Below are positions 16,581-24,667 of a DNA stretch of 45,507 nt, piece after piece. The notes beneath the pieces are model-generated. The model worked only from the letters and a program-made list of their open reading frames with translations. It made no database searches and was not told the origin of the DNA. Origin of the DNA: an uncultured bacterium (GTDB taxonomy: Bacteria > Verrucomicrobiota > Verrucomicrobiia > Verrucomicrobiales > V1-33); contig CAIZWU010000097.1 in NCBI GenBank assembly GCA_903936775.1, positions 1-45,507 of the forward strand, in the 5' to 3' direction. Made by a program: the position numbers and the translations under genes. Positions within the stretch are counted from its first letter, which is position 1, and each line of letters opens with the position of its first letter.

Positions 16581-17900
16581 TTAATTTCCTGCTGGCTTGG
16601 CGGTTTCCCTCAATGGGCTGGCAGGCAGCCGGAAGGCATCCGGCGGGTCTGGATGGAGCGGGTCATATCCGGGAATTTCCGGACGCAGACGGGTTGCCAG
16701 TTCCGGCAGGTTGCGGCGGATCCCTTCGACGATGCATTTGGCCAGCTGCATTCCCCCGTAGGCGTTGTGGTGGGTGTCGTCCTCCAGTTTTTTCTCCTGT
16801 CCAGGGAAGGTGCCCGCCGGGTAGTGGACAAACGCTTTGCGCGATTCCTCCCGTCCCAGCGCTGCATAAAGTTGCAGGCTCATGAAGTGGAGGTCGATCC
16901 ACGGCACTTTTTCCTCCGAGGCGACTTGGCGGACGGTGTCGGCAAAATCATGGAGAGTCGCGTAGGGCACTTCGTCCTTGAAGCGCCGGCGCTCCATGGG
17001 TGTCACTAATACAGGACGTCCATTTTTTGCGGTAACTTCGTGAATATATGCCTTAAGCCGTTCTCGGTAAGTGGTATAAGGTCCGCTGCCTGGTGTTTTT
17101 TCCTTCTGGTCATTATGGCCGAATTGGATCAGAACGTAATCACCCGCTTTCAGGGTTTGGAGGATCTTCTCCAGACGCCGCTGGCTGCGGAAGGAATTGA
17201 GCGCGAGACCGCTTTCGGCGTGATTGGCGATGGCGACGCCGGGCTGGAAGAAGAGCGGCAGCATCTGCCCCCAGCCGGCGTAGGGTTCGTCGGCTTGTTC
17301 GGTGACGGTAGAGTCGCCCGCGAGGAAGACGGTCACTGCGGCGTCATTCCGCGAAATCTCCAACGTGCGCAGCCCGGGCGGTGAGCCCAGGCATTCGATC
17401 GTCATTTTTCCGTCCCAGCGGGCGATCACCGGAGGGCCGGATTCCCGGCGGTTAATCTTAACGGGATCCCCGCGCGGGATGGCCGGGGTGCGGATGTTCA
17501 GGGTGAAATCCCGGGTTAAAACCTCTCCGGGGCCAGTTTTGACTTGCGCCAGCATGACGCGGCGGTCTTCCGCTTTCAGGGTCGTTTCGGTGGGGAAATC
17601 AGGGTGGCCAAAAGAGACTTTTACGTCATAATTTCCCTCATCCAATAGCACGGAAAACTTACCAAAAAATGTGCTTTTACCGAATTCCTGATTATCAATC
17701 AAGTGACCTTCAAGGATATATGAGCTTTGTTCGGATAAATTAGAATTTTTAGAAATTTGAATGTAAGAAGCGTCAGATTGGCCGGGAATGAAGGCGAATT
17801 TGAGTGGTGGCGCCGCCTGCAGGATTCCGGCAAATGAGCTGATCGACAGCTGAAACAGGATCAGGCGGACGGTGCAGAAACCGGTGGAAGTTGCAGGCAT
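16581..17900 (-). CDS. Exported SGNH/GDSL hydrolase, rhamnogalacturonan-acetylesterase-like
   Basis: 439 residues from the ATG at 17900 (MPATSTGFCTVRLILF), with a hydrophobic signal ending near ILQAAPPLKF. An N-terminal beta domain (about 30-190; NYDVKVSFGHPDFPTETTLKAEDRR) resembles the carbohydrate-binding-like module often fused to pectin esterases. The SGNH domain follows, with AGDSTVTEQ (Ser197), Gly/Asn block ESGLALNSF, IQFGHNDQ (Asn263) and DDTHHNAYGG (Asp375/His378). The predicted reaction is removal of acetyl groups from rhamnogalacturonan or related polysaccharides outside the cytoplasm. The N-terminal coding part at about 17630-17770 is noticeably more AT-rich than its surroundings. 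The leader CTCCCCTTCCCT lacks a Shine-Dalgarno sequence. Confidence 0.9.
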   Translation of the reverse strand: MPATSTGFCTVRLILFQLSISSFAGILQAAPPLKFAFIPGQSDASYIQISKNSNLSEQSSYILEGHLIDNQEFGKSTFFGKFSVLLDEGNYDVKVSFGHPDFPTETTLKAEDRRVMLAQVKTGPGEVLTRDFTLNIRTPAIPRGDPVKINRRESGPPVIARWDGKMTIECLGSPPGLRTLEISRNDAAVTVFLAGDSTVTEQADEPYAGWGQMLPLFFQPGVAIANHAESGLALNSFRSQRRLEKILQTLKAGDYVLIQFGHNDQKEKTPGSGPYTTYRERLKAYIHEVTAKNGRPVLVTPMERRRFKDEVPYATLHDFADTVRQVASEEKVPWIDLHFMSLQLYAALGREESRKAFVHYPAGTFPGQEKKLEDDTHHNAYGGMQLAKCIVEGIRRNLPELATRLRPEIPGYDPLHPDPPDAFRLPASPLRETAKPAGN

Positions 17901-18031
17901 AGGGAAGGGGAGTGATGAGGCCGCGGGGGGGGGTTCCGAGGTTCTGGGCGCCAATCGGGAGGGCCTGATTCGATGGCTTCCAGCCACGATTCTCCCGGGC
18001 CGGAATGGAGGCGTCAAGCTTCTCCCACCTC

Positions 18032-19120
18032 TTAACCCGCTTGGGGGAGGGGGGGCAGGGTGGCGAGAAAGTCCCGGATCGCCGCGGGGAAAAGCTCATG
18101 CTCAGCTGCCTGAATACGCAGGCGGATGTCATCCACGCTGTCACCCATAAAAACGGGGACTCTCGCCTGAGCTAAAATAGGGCCGGTGTCGATGCCGGCA
18201 TCAATCAGGTGGACCGTGCAGCCCGTTTCGGTGACACAGGCCTCAAAGGCCTGAACCCAGGCTTGGCGTCCGGGAAAGGCTGGAAGCAGGGAGGGATGGA
18301 TGTTAACGATCCGGCCGGCAAAATCGCTCAGGACGGGGTCTTTCAGCCGGCGCATGAAACCTGCGCAGACAATGAGATCACATCCCGCAGCGCGGAATTG
18401 GTCGCTGACGGCCTGCTGCGCTGCGGGGCTGAAGCGGTTTGGGTGATCGCCGGGGTCGATCCAGGTGGCGGGAATATTCCGGGCCCGGGCCCGGTCGAGG
18501 ATGCGGGCCTGCGGGTTATCGGAAAGTACGAGGGCGACTTCCGCGGGTAGGGAGCCGGAGTCGATGGCTTCGAGCAGAACCCCAAAATTTGAGCCTTCGC
18601 CAGAGCCCAGGATGCCGAGACGGGGCAGGCGGGCCGGGGACTCGGGCAGGGCCATACGGGCCAAGGTGGCGGTAGTGGAGCGGCCAGCTACTTCCGGGAG
18701 AAGGTGGATTCCGGTGCCGAGGGCTTCGAGCGCGGCGCGCTCTTCGGGATCGAGGGAATCCAAGGTGTAGTCCCCCCCCTTGGCAAAGAGGTGGGGACGG
18801 ATCGTTTGGATGAGGGCGGTGGTCCGCGGTTCGTCGAAGATGACCACGGCGTCCACGGACTTCAGGGAAAGCAGGACTTCAGCGCGGTCATCCTGGGAGT
18901 TGATGGGGCGGCTGGGCCCCTTGATCTGGCGGACGGAGGCGTCGGAATTCAGCGCGATGACCAAGGCATCACCCAAAGCGCGGGCCTGGGCGAGGTAGCG
19001 GACATGGCCGGCATGGAGAATATCGAAACAACCGCTGGTGAAAACGACCCGTTTGCCGTCGGCGTGGAGTTCATCGCGCCACGCTGCGGCTGCGGTGCAG
19101 GTGAGGGCACTGGCAGACAT
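18032..19120 (-). CDS. Fusion of heptose-1-phosphate adenylyltransferase (RfaE2) and GAR formyltransferase (PurN)
   Basis: 362 residues with two complete enzyme domains in one frame. Residues about 1-155 match RfaE2/HldE C-domain: FTSGCFDILHAGHVRYL with HxGH at 36-39, LNSDASVRQIKGPSRPIN, FAKGGDYT and GRSTTAT; it would activate D-glycero-beta-D-manno-heptose 1-phosphate with ATP for LPS core synthesis. Residues about 167-355 match PurN: LGSGEGSNFG (174 onwards), CAGFMRRL, VNIHPSLLPAFPG with Asn273 and His275, TGCTVHLID and Asp311 in DAGIDTGPI. This domain would transfer formyl from 10-formyl-THF to GAR in purine synthesis. A linker of about 12 residues joins them. Both active sites look intact. 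It lies downstream of the TPR gene (78 bases), same strand. Confidence 0.92.
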   Translation of the reverse strand: MSASALTCTAAAAWRDELHADGKRVVFTSGCFDILHAGHVRYLAQARALGDALVIALNSDASVRQIKGPSRPINSQDDRAEVLLSLKSVDAVVIFDEPRTTALIQTIRPHLFAKGGDYTLDSLDPEERAALEALGTGIHLLPEVAGRSTTATLARMALPESPARLPRLGILGSGEGSNFGVLLEAIDSGSLPAEVALVLSDNPQARILDRARARNIPATWIDPGDHPNRFSPAAQQAVSDQFRAAGCDLIVCAGFMRRLKDPVLSDFAGRIVNIHPSLLPAFPGRQAWVQAFEACVTETGCTVHLIDAGIDTGPILAQARVPVFMGDSVDDIRLRIQAAEHELFPAAIRDFLATLPPLPQAG

Positions 19121-19198
19121 ATTGCGAAAGTAAGATTTTGGCCAGTCTGCGGAGATTGGACCGAGGCCTGTTGCCGGAGCGGAAGTTGGGGATCCTGC

Positions 19199-20080
19199 CT
19201 ATTTTGCAGGGGCCGGGAGAACAGGAGGTGGCAGGAGGGCGTCGTCCTTGGCGGGGGGCGCGTCCGGCGGCGTCAGGCTGGTGCCGGCCGGGGCGGAGTC
19301 ATCACCGAGCAGGCCCGGGGTAGAAATGGCCTTATCCAACGCGGCCGCGGAGGGAGGCGCCAGGTTGGTTTCCGGAAGTCCTGAGGGAGTTGCGCCCGGG
19401 GTGCCGGGGGCCGGGGTGGGTTCCGGGACGTAATCGACGAGGACCGGGGGCGTGATTTTGATTTGTTTGAGGCGCTGCTCGGCGAGTTCGAACATGCGGT
19501 TGCCGCCATGCTTGGTGAGGAGTTCCTGATAGAGATTTTGGGCTTCGTCGATTTTCCCATCCTGCCATTTCTGGTCAGCCACGCGGAGCAGGGCAAGGGC
19601 TGCATAAGGCGAACCGGGAGTATTGGAGACTTCCAGGAAACGGGTCATGGCATCCTGGGTCGCCCCCTCCTGCATTTGGACGTCAGCGAGGCGGAATTTG
19701 GCGAGATCTGCCAAAGGATGCTGCGGGTAGGCCGTGAGGAACTGGTTCAGTTCATCAATGGCTTCCTTGCCCTTCCCGTCCTGCGCCAGCAGTTGGGCGG
19801 CTTTGAGCAGGGCGTTGCCCGCGGCGGGCAGGCCGGAGTGGGCGGTGGCGACATTGCGCAGTTCGCCCACGGTCTCTGCGCGGGTGAAGGCCAACGCGGC
19901 GTTTTTGTGCTGGGAATCCTTCCACAATTTGCTTCCAAAATATCCCACGGTGCCAAGGAGCGCGAGGGTTCCAACGAGGATAAGTTGCTTGCGGTAGCGG
20001 ATTACGGCGTCTTCCAGCGGGCTGTGCTCATATTCGAGTTCAGCGACGGGGACGGGAGCTTGTTTGGGGTCGGAGGCCAT
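19199..20080 (-). CDS. Membrane-anchored TPR protein with proline-rich tail
   Basis: 293 residues. A short cytoplasmic N-terminus with basic patch (VIRYRKQ) leads to one membrane segment (about 32-50, LILVGTLALLGTVGYF). TPR-like helices span about 55-205 (AALAFTRAETVGELR, AAQLLAQDGKGKEAIDELNQFL, LADVQMQEGATQDAMTRFLEV, GKIDEAQNLYQELLTKHGG). The layout recalls YfgM/ancillary translocon or tol-pal-type TPR proteins. The C-terminal 80 residues are a Pro/Ala-rich tail ending PPPVLPAPAK. It probably presents a protein-interaction surface in the periplasm. Its relationship to the adjacent rfaE2-purN and cysK genes is unknown. Confidence 0.8.
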   Translation of the reverse strand: MASDPKQAPVPVAELEYEHSPLEDAVIRYRKQLILVGTLALLGTVGYFGSKLWKDSQHKNAALAFTRAETVGELRNVATAHSGLPAAGNALLKAAQLLAQDGKGKEAIDELNQFLTAYPQHPLADLAKFRLADVQMQEGATQDAMTRFLEVSNTPGSPYAALALLRVADQKWQDGKIDEAQNLYQELLTKHGGNRMFELAEQRLKQIKITPPVLVDYVPEPTPAPGTPGATPSGLPETNLAPPSAAALDKAISTPGLLGDDSAPAGTSLTPPDAPPAKDDALLPPPVLPAPAK

Positions 20081-20170
20081 TGATTGTTTGAAAAGACGAT
20101 GGAGTGGAGGCGGAGTTCAGCGGGGAGCGGCTGCCAGGAGGGGCCGGGACGTTGATCTGCTTCAGGAATT

Positions 20171-21136
20171 TCAGGAACCCACTTGGGCGCGGGCTTCGTC
20201 CGCAAGGGCAGTGGAGAGGTAGCGTTCACCGGTGGAGCAGGCGATGGTCACGATGAGTTTGCCTTTGTTTTCGGGGCGGTTGGCGACCTGAAGAGCGGCA
20301 TGGACGTTGGCTCCGGTGCTGATGCCCACCAGGATGCCTTCTTCCTTGGCGAGGCGGCGGGCCATCAGAATGGCTTCGTCGTTGGAGACTTTGATGACTT
20401 CATCCACCAGTTTGAGGTCTAAATTATTCGGGATAAATCCCGCGCCCGTGCCTTGGATTTTGTGGGGGGCAGGCACCACTGGTTCACCCGCGAGGGTTTG
20501 GGAAATGACCGGGCTGGCTTCCGGTTCGACGGCAATGCTGAGGAGGCCGGGTTTCTTCGCTTTCAGGGTGCGGCTGCATCCGGTGATGGTGCCGCCGGTG
20601 CCCACGGCGCTGATGAGAATGTCGATCGCCCCATCGGTGTCCTCCCAGAGTTCCACCGCAGTGGTGCTTTCGTGGATGGAGGGATTGGCCGGATTATTGA
20701 ACTGTTGTGGCATGTAGGCTCCGGGCGTGGCGGCCACGATTTCGGAGGCTTTTTCAATGGCGCCCTTCATACCTTTCGGTCCGGGAGTGAGGACCAACTC
20801 GGCGCCCAGCATGGCCAGCAGGGTGCGGCGTTCCAGAGACATGGTCTCCGGCATGGTCAAAATGAGCTTGTATCCCTTGGCGGCGGCCACAAAAGCGAGG
20901 GCGATGCCGGTATTGCCACTGGTGGGCTCCACGATGATGGTATCCTTGTTGATCAGGCCTTTGGCTTCGGCGTCGGCGATCATGTTCATCCCGATGCGGT
21001 CCTTCACGCTGCCGAGGGGATTGAAAAACTCGCATTTCAGCGCAATGGTGGCCCCGGCGCCTTCGGTGATATGATTGAGGCGCACCAAGGGAGTGCGGCC
21101 GACGGTTTCGACGATGTTGTTGTAGAGGCGTCCCAT
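20171..21136 (-). CDS. cysK: Cysteine synthase A (O-acetylserine sulfhydrylase)
   Basis: 321 residues, standard length. The PLP lysine is Lys45 in NPLGSVKDR. The substrate loop TSGNTG is at 72-77, the phosphate loop GTGGTITG near 177, and GISTGAN with the PLP-ring Ser near 270. These are all typical of CysK rather than cystathionine beta-synthase or CysM. It makes cysteine from O-acetylserine and sulfide in the cytoplasm. It is divergent from the pterin dehydratase gene. A possible promoter with TTGTCA/TATTGT boxes lies at 21201-21228 on this strand. No serine acetyltransferase gene is in the window. Confidence 0.95.
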   Translation of the reverse strand: MGRLYNNIVETVGRTPLVRLNHITEGAGATIALKCEFFNPLGSVKDRIGMNMIADAEAKGLINKDTIIVEPTSGNTGIALAFVAAAKGYKLILTMPETMSLERRTLLAMLGAELVLTPGPKGMKGAIEKASEIVAATPGAYMPQQFNNPANPSIHESTTAVELWEDTDGAIDILISAVGTGGTITGCSRTLKAKKPGLLSIAVEPEASPVISQTLAGEPVVPAPHKIQGTGAGFIPNNLDLKLVDEVIKVSNDEAILMARRLAKEEGILVGISTGANVHAALQVANRPENKGKLIVTIACSTGERYLSTALADEARAQVGS

Positions 21137-21200
21137 GGCGTTGGTGAAATGGATGGAAAGTGGAAGGCCCGGAGAGTGGGCGGGCCGGGGCGGGGGTGCA

Positions 21201-21249
21201 ACAATATTTTCAGCATTACTTTTGACAACAGAAAGAACAGGGGTTCAAT
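21201..21249. promoter_or_regulatory. Candidate divergent promoters with overlapping -35 boxes
   Basis: Plus strand: TTGACA (21222-21227), 16 bases, TTCAAT (21244-21249), directed at the pterin dehydratase gene. Minus strand: TTGTCA (complement of 21223-21228), 16 bases, TATTGT (complement of 21201-21206), directed at cysK. The two -35 boxes occupy the same bases. The boxes match sigma-70 consensus at 6/6 plus 4/6 and 5/6 plus 4/6. The surrounding 40 bases are clearly more AT-rich than the flanks. Prediction only. Confidence 0.4.
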
Positions 21250-21325
21250 GCGCGCCAATCCGGAAGGGCGCGCGTATGCTCATTTCACCATCCCTTCCGG
21301 TGCTTACACCCTAAAATTTCCCATC

Positions 21326-21607
21326 ATGGACGTCCTATCCAAAGAAGATCTAAAACGCCTCCTCAAAAGAGTTCCCGAATGGGAAATTGACGGGAAGAAA
21401 ATCTCCCGCTCGGTGGAGTTCGATGGCTTTACCGAGGCCGTGGACTTTCTCAACGAAGTCGCCGAAGTTGCTGAGGATGAAGGTCATCACCCTGATGTGG
21501 ACATCCGATATGGCAAGGTCATCCTGATGCTGACCACCCATGATGCGGGTGGCGTCACCGAGGCGGATGTCGAAGTCGCCAAACGGCTCGACAACCTGAT
21601 CGACTGA
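21326..21607 (+). CDS. Pterin-4a-carbinolamine dehydratase
   Basis: 93 residues from the ATG at 21326 (MDVLSKEDLKRLL); an in-frame ATG at 21248 would add 26 residues not typical for the family and would lie on the predicted promoter. The family signature EDEGHHPDVDIRYGKV (His54, His55, Pro56) and LTTHDAGGVTEAD (His72) are complete. The enzyme dehydrates 4a-hydroxytetrahydropterin to recycle pterin cofactor. No aromatic amino-acid hydroxylase gene is visible nearby, so its partner is unknown. The gene is divergent from cysK. Confidence 0.9.
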   Translation: MDVLSKEDLKRLLKRVPEWEIDGKKISRSVEFDGFTEAVDFLNEVAEVAEDEGHHPDVDIRYGKVILMLTTHDAGGVTEADVEVAKRLDNLID

Positions 21608-21732
21608 TTTCCGGCAGCCTGACGGCAGCAGGAAAAGCAGGGGTTTACCCGGAGGTCCTTCTTGAGGGCCACCGGGGCAGTCTGACGCTCTTGGCCGGAG
21701 TGAAAGGCGGGTGCTCGATCTGAGAATTCAGG

Positions 21733-21760
21733 TTGAGACCCGTCTATTGTCCGTTATGAT
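21733..21760 (+). promoter_or_regulatory. Candidate sigma-70-type promoter of grpE-dnaJ
   Basis: TTGAGA (21733-21738), 16-base spacer, TATGAT (21755-21760) lie about 58 bases before the grpE start. Each box has a single mismatch to consensus. Transcription would begin near 21767, at the foot of a small hairpin. No CIRCE-like TTAGCACTC inverted repeat is present, so HrcA control is not supported here. Confidence 0.5.
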
Positions 21761-21766
21761 CGCGAC

Positions 21767-21782
21767 TCCCGGTAAGCCGGGG
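21767..21782 (+). other. Hairpin at the predicted 5' end of the grpE transcript
   Basis: TCCCGG/CCGGGG (5 Watson-Crick pairs plus one G-T) around the tetraloop TAAG, followed by GTTTTCTTTTAATTTTC. The shape resembles a short intrinsic terminator or attenuator, but if the promoter call is right it is the extreme 5' end of the mRNA and may act as a stability element. Nothing else is seen in the roughly 210 bases between the pterin dehydratase gene and grpE. Confidence 0.35.
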
Positions 21783-21817
21783 TTTTCTTTTAATTTTCTG
21801 AATTTCCGCCTTCCCCC

Positions 21818-22366
21818 ATGAGCGAACCTACCTCCCCGACTGATCCATTGAAACCCTCTGAAGACCTTGATGTGAACGATTTCTCCGGCGCGGAGGCCGA
21901 ACCGGACCCTCTCAATCAGGCCTTGATTGAAGCGGCCCAGTGGAAGGACGCCGCCCACCGTGCCGCGGCGGAACTGGACAATTTCCGCAAACGCACCGCC
22001 CGGGACCTGCAGGAGACGGTCAAATACGCCAACGCTGGTCTCCTTGAGAGCCTGCTTCCCGTGTTGGATAATTTCGACTACGGGATGGCTGCAGCCAAGG
22101 CTGAGTCCGAAGGTTCCAATCTTTATGTCGGCCTTAGCATGGTGCTGCGGCAGGTCCAGGATTTTCTGAAAGACAACGGGGTGGAGGAAATCTCCGCCGT
22201 GGGCATGCCTTTCGATCCCAATCTCCACGAAGCCGTCTCCCAGCAGCCCGCCGACACGGTGGCCGAAGGCACGGTGATTTCTCAAACCCGCCGTGGCTAC
22301 AAGCTCCGCGACCGTCTGCTGCGTCCTGCTTCCGTCATCGTCTCCAGCGGCCCTGCAGCGAAATAG
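21818..22366 (+). CDS. grpE: Nucleotide exchange factor GrpE
   Basis: 182 residues. An acidic, disordered N-terminus (about 1-40) precedes the long helix (AALIEAAQWKDAAHRAAAELDNF-type heptads) and the family motif ELDNFRKRTARD. The C-terminal beta domain has NGVEEISAVGMPFDPNLHEAV and VISQTRRGYKLRDRLLRPASVIVS, the GrpE signature. It forms a dimer that releases ADP from DnaK. dnaJ follows 12 bases downstream, so the two are co-transcribed; dnaK is not in the window. The leader TTCCCCC before ATG has no Shine-Dalgarno sequence. Confidence 0.95.
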   Translation: MSEPTSPTDPLKPSEDLDVNDFSGAEAEPDPLNQALIEAAQWKDAAHRAAAELDNFRKRTARDLQETVKYANAGLLESLLPVLDNFDYGMAAAKAESEGSNLYVGLSMVLRQVQDFLKDNGVEEISAVGMPFDPNLHEAVSQQPADTVAEGTVISQTRRGYKLRDRLLRPASVIVSSGPAAK

Positions 22367-22378
22367 ATTCCTCTTCTC

Positions 22379-23554
22379 ATGGCAAGCAAACGAGATTACT
22401 ACGAAGTCCTTGGCGTCATCAAAGGTGCCAGCGCGGACGAGATCAAGAAGGCCTATCGTCAGCTTGCCCTCAAGTATCACCCCGACCGGAATCCGGACGA
22501 CAAAGCCGCCGAGGAAAATTTCAAGGAACTAGGGGAAGCCTACGATGTGCTCGGCGATGCCGATAAAAAGGCTGCCTACGACCGCTATGGGCATGCCGCG
22601 TTCTCCGCGGGGGCCGGTGCTGGGGCGGGAGCAGGTCGGGGTGGGTTCCATGATCCTTTTGATATTTTCCGCGAAGTCTTTGGAGGAGCTGGCGGCGGTG
22701 GGGGGGGCGGCAGCATCTTCGAGGAATTCTTCGGGGGAGGCGGCGGCGGCGGCGGGGGGCGGGGCGCCCGCTCCGGCAAAGCCAGGGGCAGCGACCTGCG
22801 TTACGATCTGGAAATCAGCTTGGAGGAGGCAGCCCAAGGCGTCGAAAAACAAGTCGAGCTGGAACGTGCTGTCGCTTGCGACACCTGTGCCACCACGGGT
22901 GCCGCCAAAGGCGGTTCGGCCAAAACCTGCCCCACCTGCGGTGGTGTCGGTCAGGTCATCGCCAGCCGCGGGTTTTTCCAGGTCCAGCAGCCGTGTCCCG
23001 ATTGCTCCGGGACGGGCCAGATCATTTCCAATCCCTGTTCCGACTGCCGGGGCCAGGGCCGGGTCGAGAAATCCACCCGGATCAAACTGCGGATTCCCGC
23101 CGGGATTGGCGAGGGCAGCCGGCTCCGCTCCTCCGGCAATGGTGACGCCGGTTTCCGCGGCGGTCCGGCCGGTGACCTCTACGTGGTGATCCACATCAAA
23201 AAGCACGAGGTTTTCGACCGCGAGGACAACGATCTTTTCTGCGAGATTCCGGTCAGTTATGCCAAAACCACCCTGGGCGGCGAATTGCTCGTTCCCACCA
23301 TGGAAGGCAAGGCTTCCCTCAAGATTCCCGCTGGGACCCAGTCCGGCACGGTCTTCCGTCTGCGCGGCAAAGGCATGCCGGTCCTGAACCGGGGCATCAA
23401 GGGCGACCTTCTCGTCACCATCCAGGTGGAAGTGCCGACCAACCTCAATGCCGAGCAGAAGGAAAAACTGAAAGCCTTCGCCGACTCCTGCGGGGATCAA
23501 AACACGCCGATGTCCGAGGGCTTCTTTGAAAAGGCGAAGCGGTTCTTTTCCTGA
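22379..23554 (+). CDS. dnaJ: Chaperone DnaJ
   Basis: 391 residues, full-length type I J-protein. J domain at 1-70 with HPD at 34-36. A Gly/Phe-rich region (about 75-130) is unusually glycine-dense, with several GGGGG runs around residues 100-125. Four CxxCxGxG-type zinc motifs follow at about 165-225 ([32 protein letters not shown]). The C-terminal substrate domains ([40 protein letters not shown]) are complete. It delivers clients to DnaK and stimulates its ATPase. It follows grpE by 12 bases; the leader TTCCTCTTCTC is pyrimidine-only apart from its context. Confidence 0.96.
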   Translation: MASKRDYYEVLGVIKGASADEIKKAYRQLALKYHPDRNPDDKAAEENFKELGEAYDVLGDADKKAAYDRYGHAAFSAGAGAGAGAGRGGFHDPFDIFREVFGGAGGGGGGGSIFEEFFGGGGGGGGGRGARSGKARGSDLRYDLEISLEEAAQGVEKQVELERAVACDTCATTGAAKGGSAKTCPTCGGVGQVIASRGFFQVQQPCPDCSGTGQIISNPCSDCRGQGRVEKSTRIKLRIPAGIGEGSRLRSSGNGDAGFRGGPAGDLYVVIHIKKHEVFDREDNDLFCEIPVSYAKTTLGGELLVPTMEGKASLKIPAGTQSGTVFRLRGKGMPVLNRGIKGDLLVTIQVEVPTNLNAEQKEKLKAFADSCGDQNTPMSEGFFEKAKRFFS

Positions 23555-23769
23555 AAAACCCCGAGGAAATCTGCGGACGGCCTTTTCCGGCGGTCCGTAA
23601 CCCGGCCACCAATCTTCCATCGGCCCATGATTCCTGCTCCTAATCCAGTTTTCCGGGTCCATGCTGTAGGGTCGAATCCGTTGCGAATTATGACTTGTCA
23701 GTTCTTCCCTCCTGCCGTTCTGCATCGTTCGGGTGGAAGTTCCGATAACTTCTGCCTCCCTCCATCTGC

Positions 23770-24654
23770 ATGAATGCCATTGGTTTCTTTCTCGGACGGT
23801 TCGCCTGGCAACTTGGTGTCCGGAGGGAGCGTGCCCGGTGGAATGCAGTGACCCGGGAAACCCAGCAATTGGCGGAAGCCCAGGATTTGTTGGGGAAACT
23901 CGCGTGGCCGGCCACCGAATCCATCGAAAGACTTTCCGGAGATTACTGGCAACTGACTGACCTCCAGACCCAGCAGCAGCAACTCCGCGCCCAGAGTGAT
24001 CAGCTCACTACCGAAAATGAGACGGCTCAGGACCGACTGTATGCCATTGAGGATCAGGTGGAGAACGACGTCGATGTCCTGCGCAAAGGCAAAGCGGAAC
24101 TGATGTCCAAGGCGGTCGGCCTGATGGATGAGGTGGAGGACATCAAGGACCGTGATAGCGAAACCCGCCGACGGTTCACCTCCCTCAAAGGCAAGTTGGA
24201 AGTGCTGAAGAAGCAGATCGAGGGAGATTTCAGTGCCGAGATCGAGCGGACCCGCCTTTCCCTGGCCGAACTGAAGGAGGGGCATGCGGGGGATCTCGCT
24301 GCCATTGCCTCACTCGAGGAGAGCGTGCAGCGGCTGGAACTCACGGTGGAGGGCATTGATGCGGAGATTTCCGGTTTGCGTGAACGGCACAAGGCCCAGA
24401 CGGCGGATCTCGTGCTCGAGATTGGCCGGCGCTCCAAACAAATTGCGGAAATCTCGGCGCGACTGGGGGTCTTTGAATCCCAGAAAAACGAGTTCTCCTT
24501 TCAGATTGGACAATACCTTTCCAGCCAGATCGACAATCCCGATCCTGCAGTCCGCAAGGTGCTCAGCCGGTTTGGTCCCCTCGTCGGGCGTATCCGTTAT
24601 CTGAAACGCAGCATCCAATACAACCAGCGTCTCGCCCGCCGGGCCAGCCGTTAG
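23770..24654 (+). CDS. Coiled-coil protein of unknown function
   Basis: 294 residues. The N-terminus MNAIGFFLGRFAWQLGVRRER is amphipathic or weakly hydrophobic and may touch the membrane. Residues about 28-250 are predicted long coiled coil, rich in E, Q, L and K (LTDLQTQQQQLRAQSDQL, LKGKLEVLKKQIEGDF, LAELKEGHAGDLAAIASLEE). The C-terminus is basic (IRYLKRSIQYNQRLARRASR). I do not recognise a family and see no enzyme motif. It follows dnaJ on the same strand after 215 bases, so co-regulation with the chaperones is possible but unproven. It converges with the ABC permease gene, 13 bases between ends. Confidence 0.7.
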   Translation: MNAIGFFLGRFAWQLGVRRERARWNAVTRETQQLAEAQDLLGKLAWPATESIERLSGDYWQLTDLQTQQQQLRAQSDQLTTENETAQDRLYAIEDQVENDVDVLRKGKAELMSKAVGLMDEVEDIKDRDSETRRRFTSLKGKLEVLKKQIEGDFSAEIERTRLSLAELKEGHAGDLAAIASLEESVQRLELTVEGIDAEISGLRERHKAQTADLVLEIGRRSKQIAEISARLGVFESQKNEFSFQIGQYLSSQIDNPDPAVRKVLSRFGPLVGRIRYLKRSIQYNQRLARRASR

Positions 24655-24667
24655 GCTTGAGTGGACA

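Noticed and set aside
22700..22760. G-rich tract as a structural DNA element
   Set aside because: It encodes the Gly-rich linker of DnaJ; glycine codons in a high-GC genome explain it.
22529..23725. Minus-strand open frame of 398 codons opposite dnaJ
   Set aside because: It mirrors the glycine-rich and zinc-finger codons of dnaJ; no independent evidence of coding.
23555..23769. Possible terminator after dnaJ (CGGAC...GTCCG near 23574-23597)
   Set aside because: Only five outer pairs form without bulges, and no T-tract follows on the plus strand.
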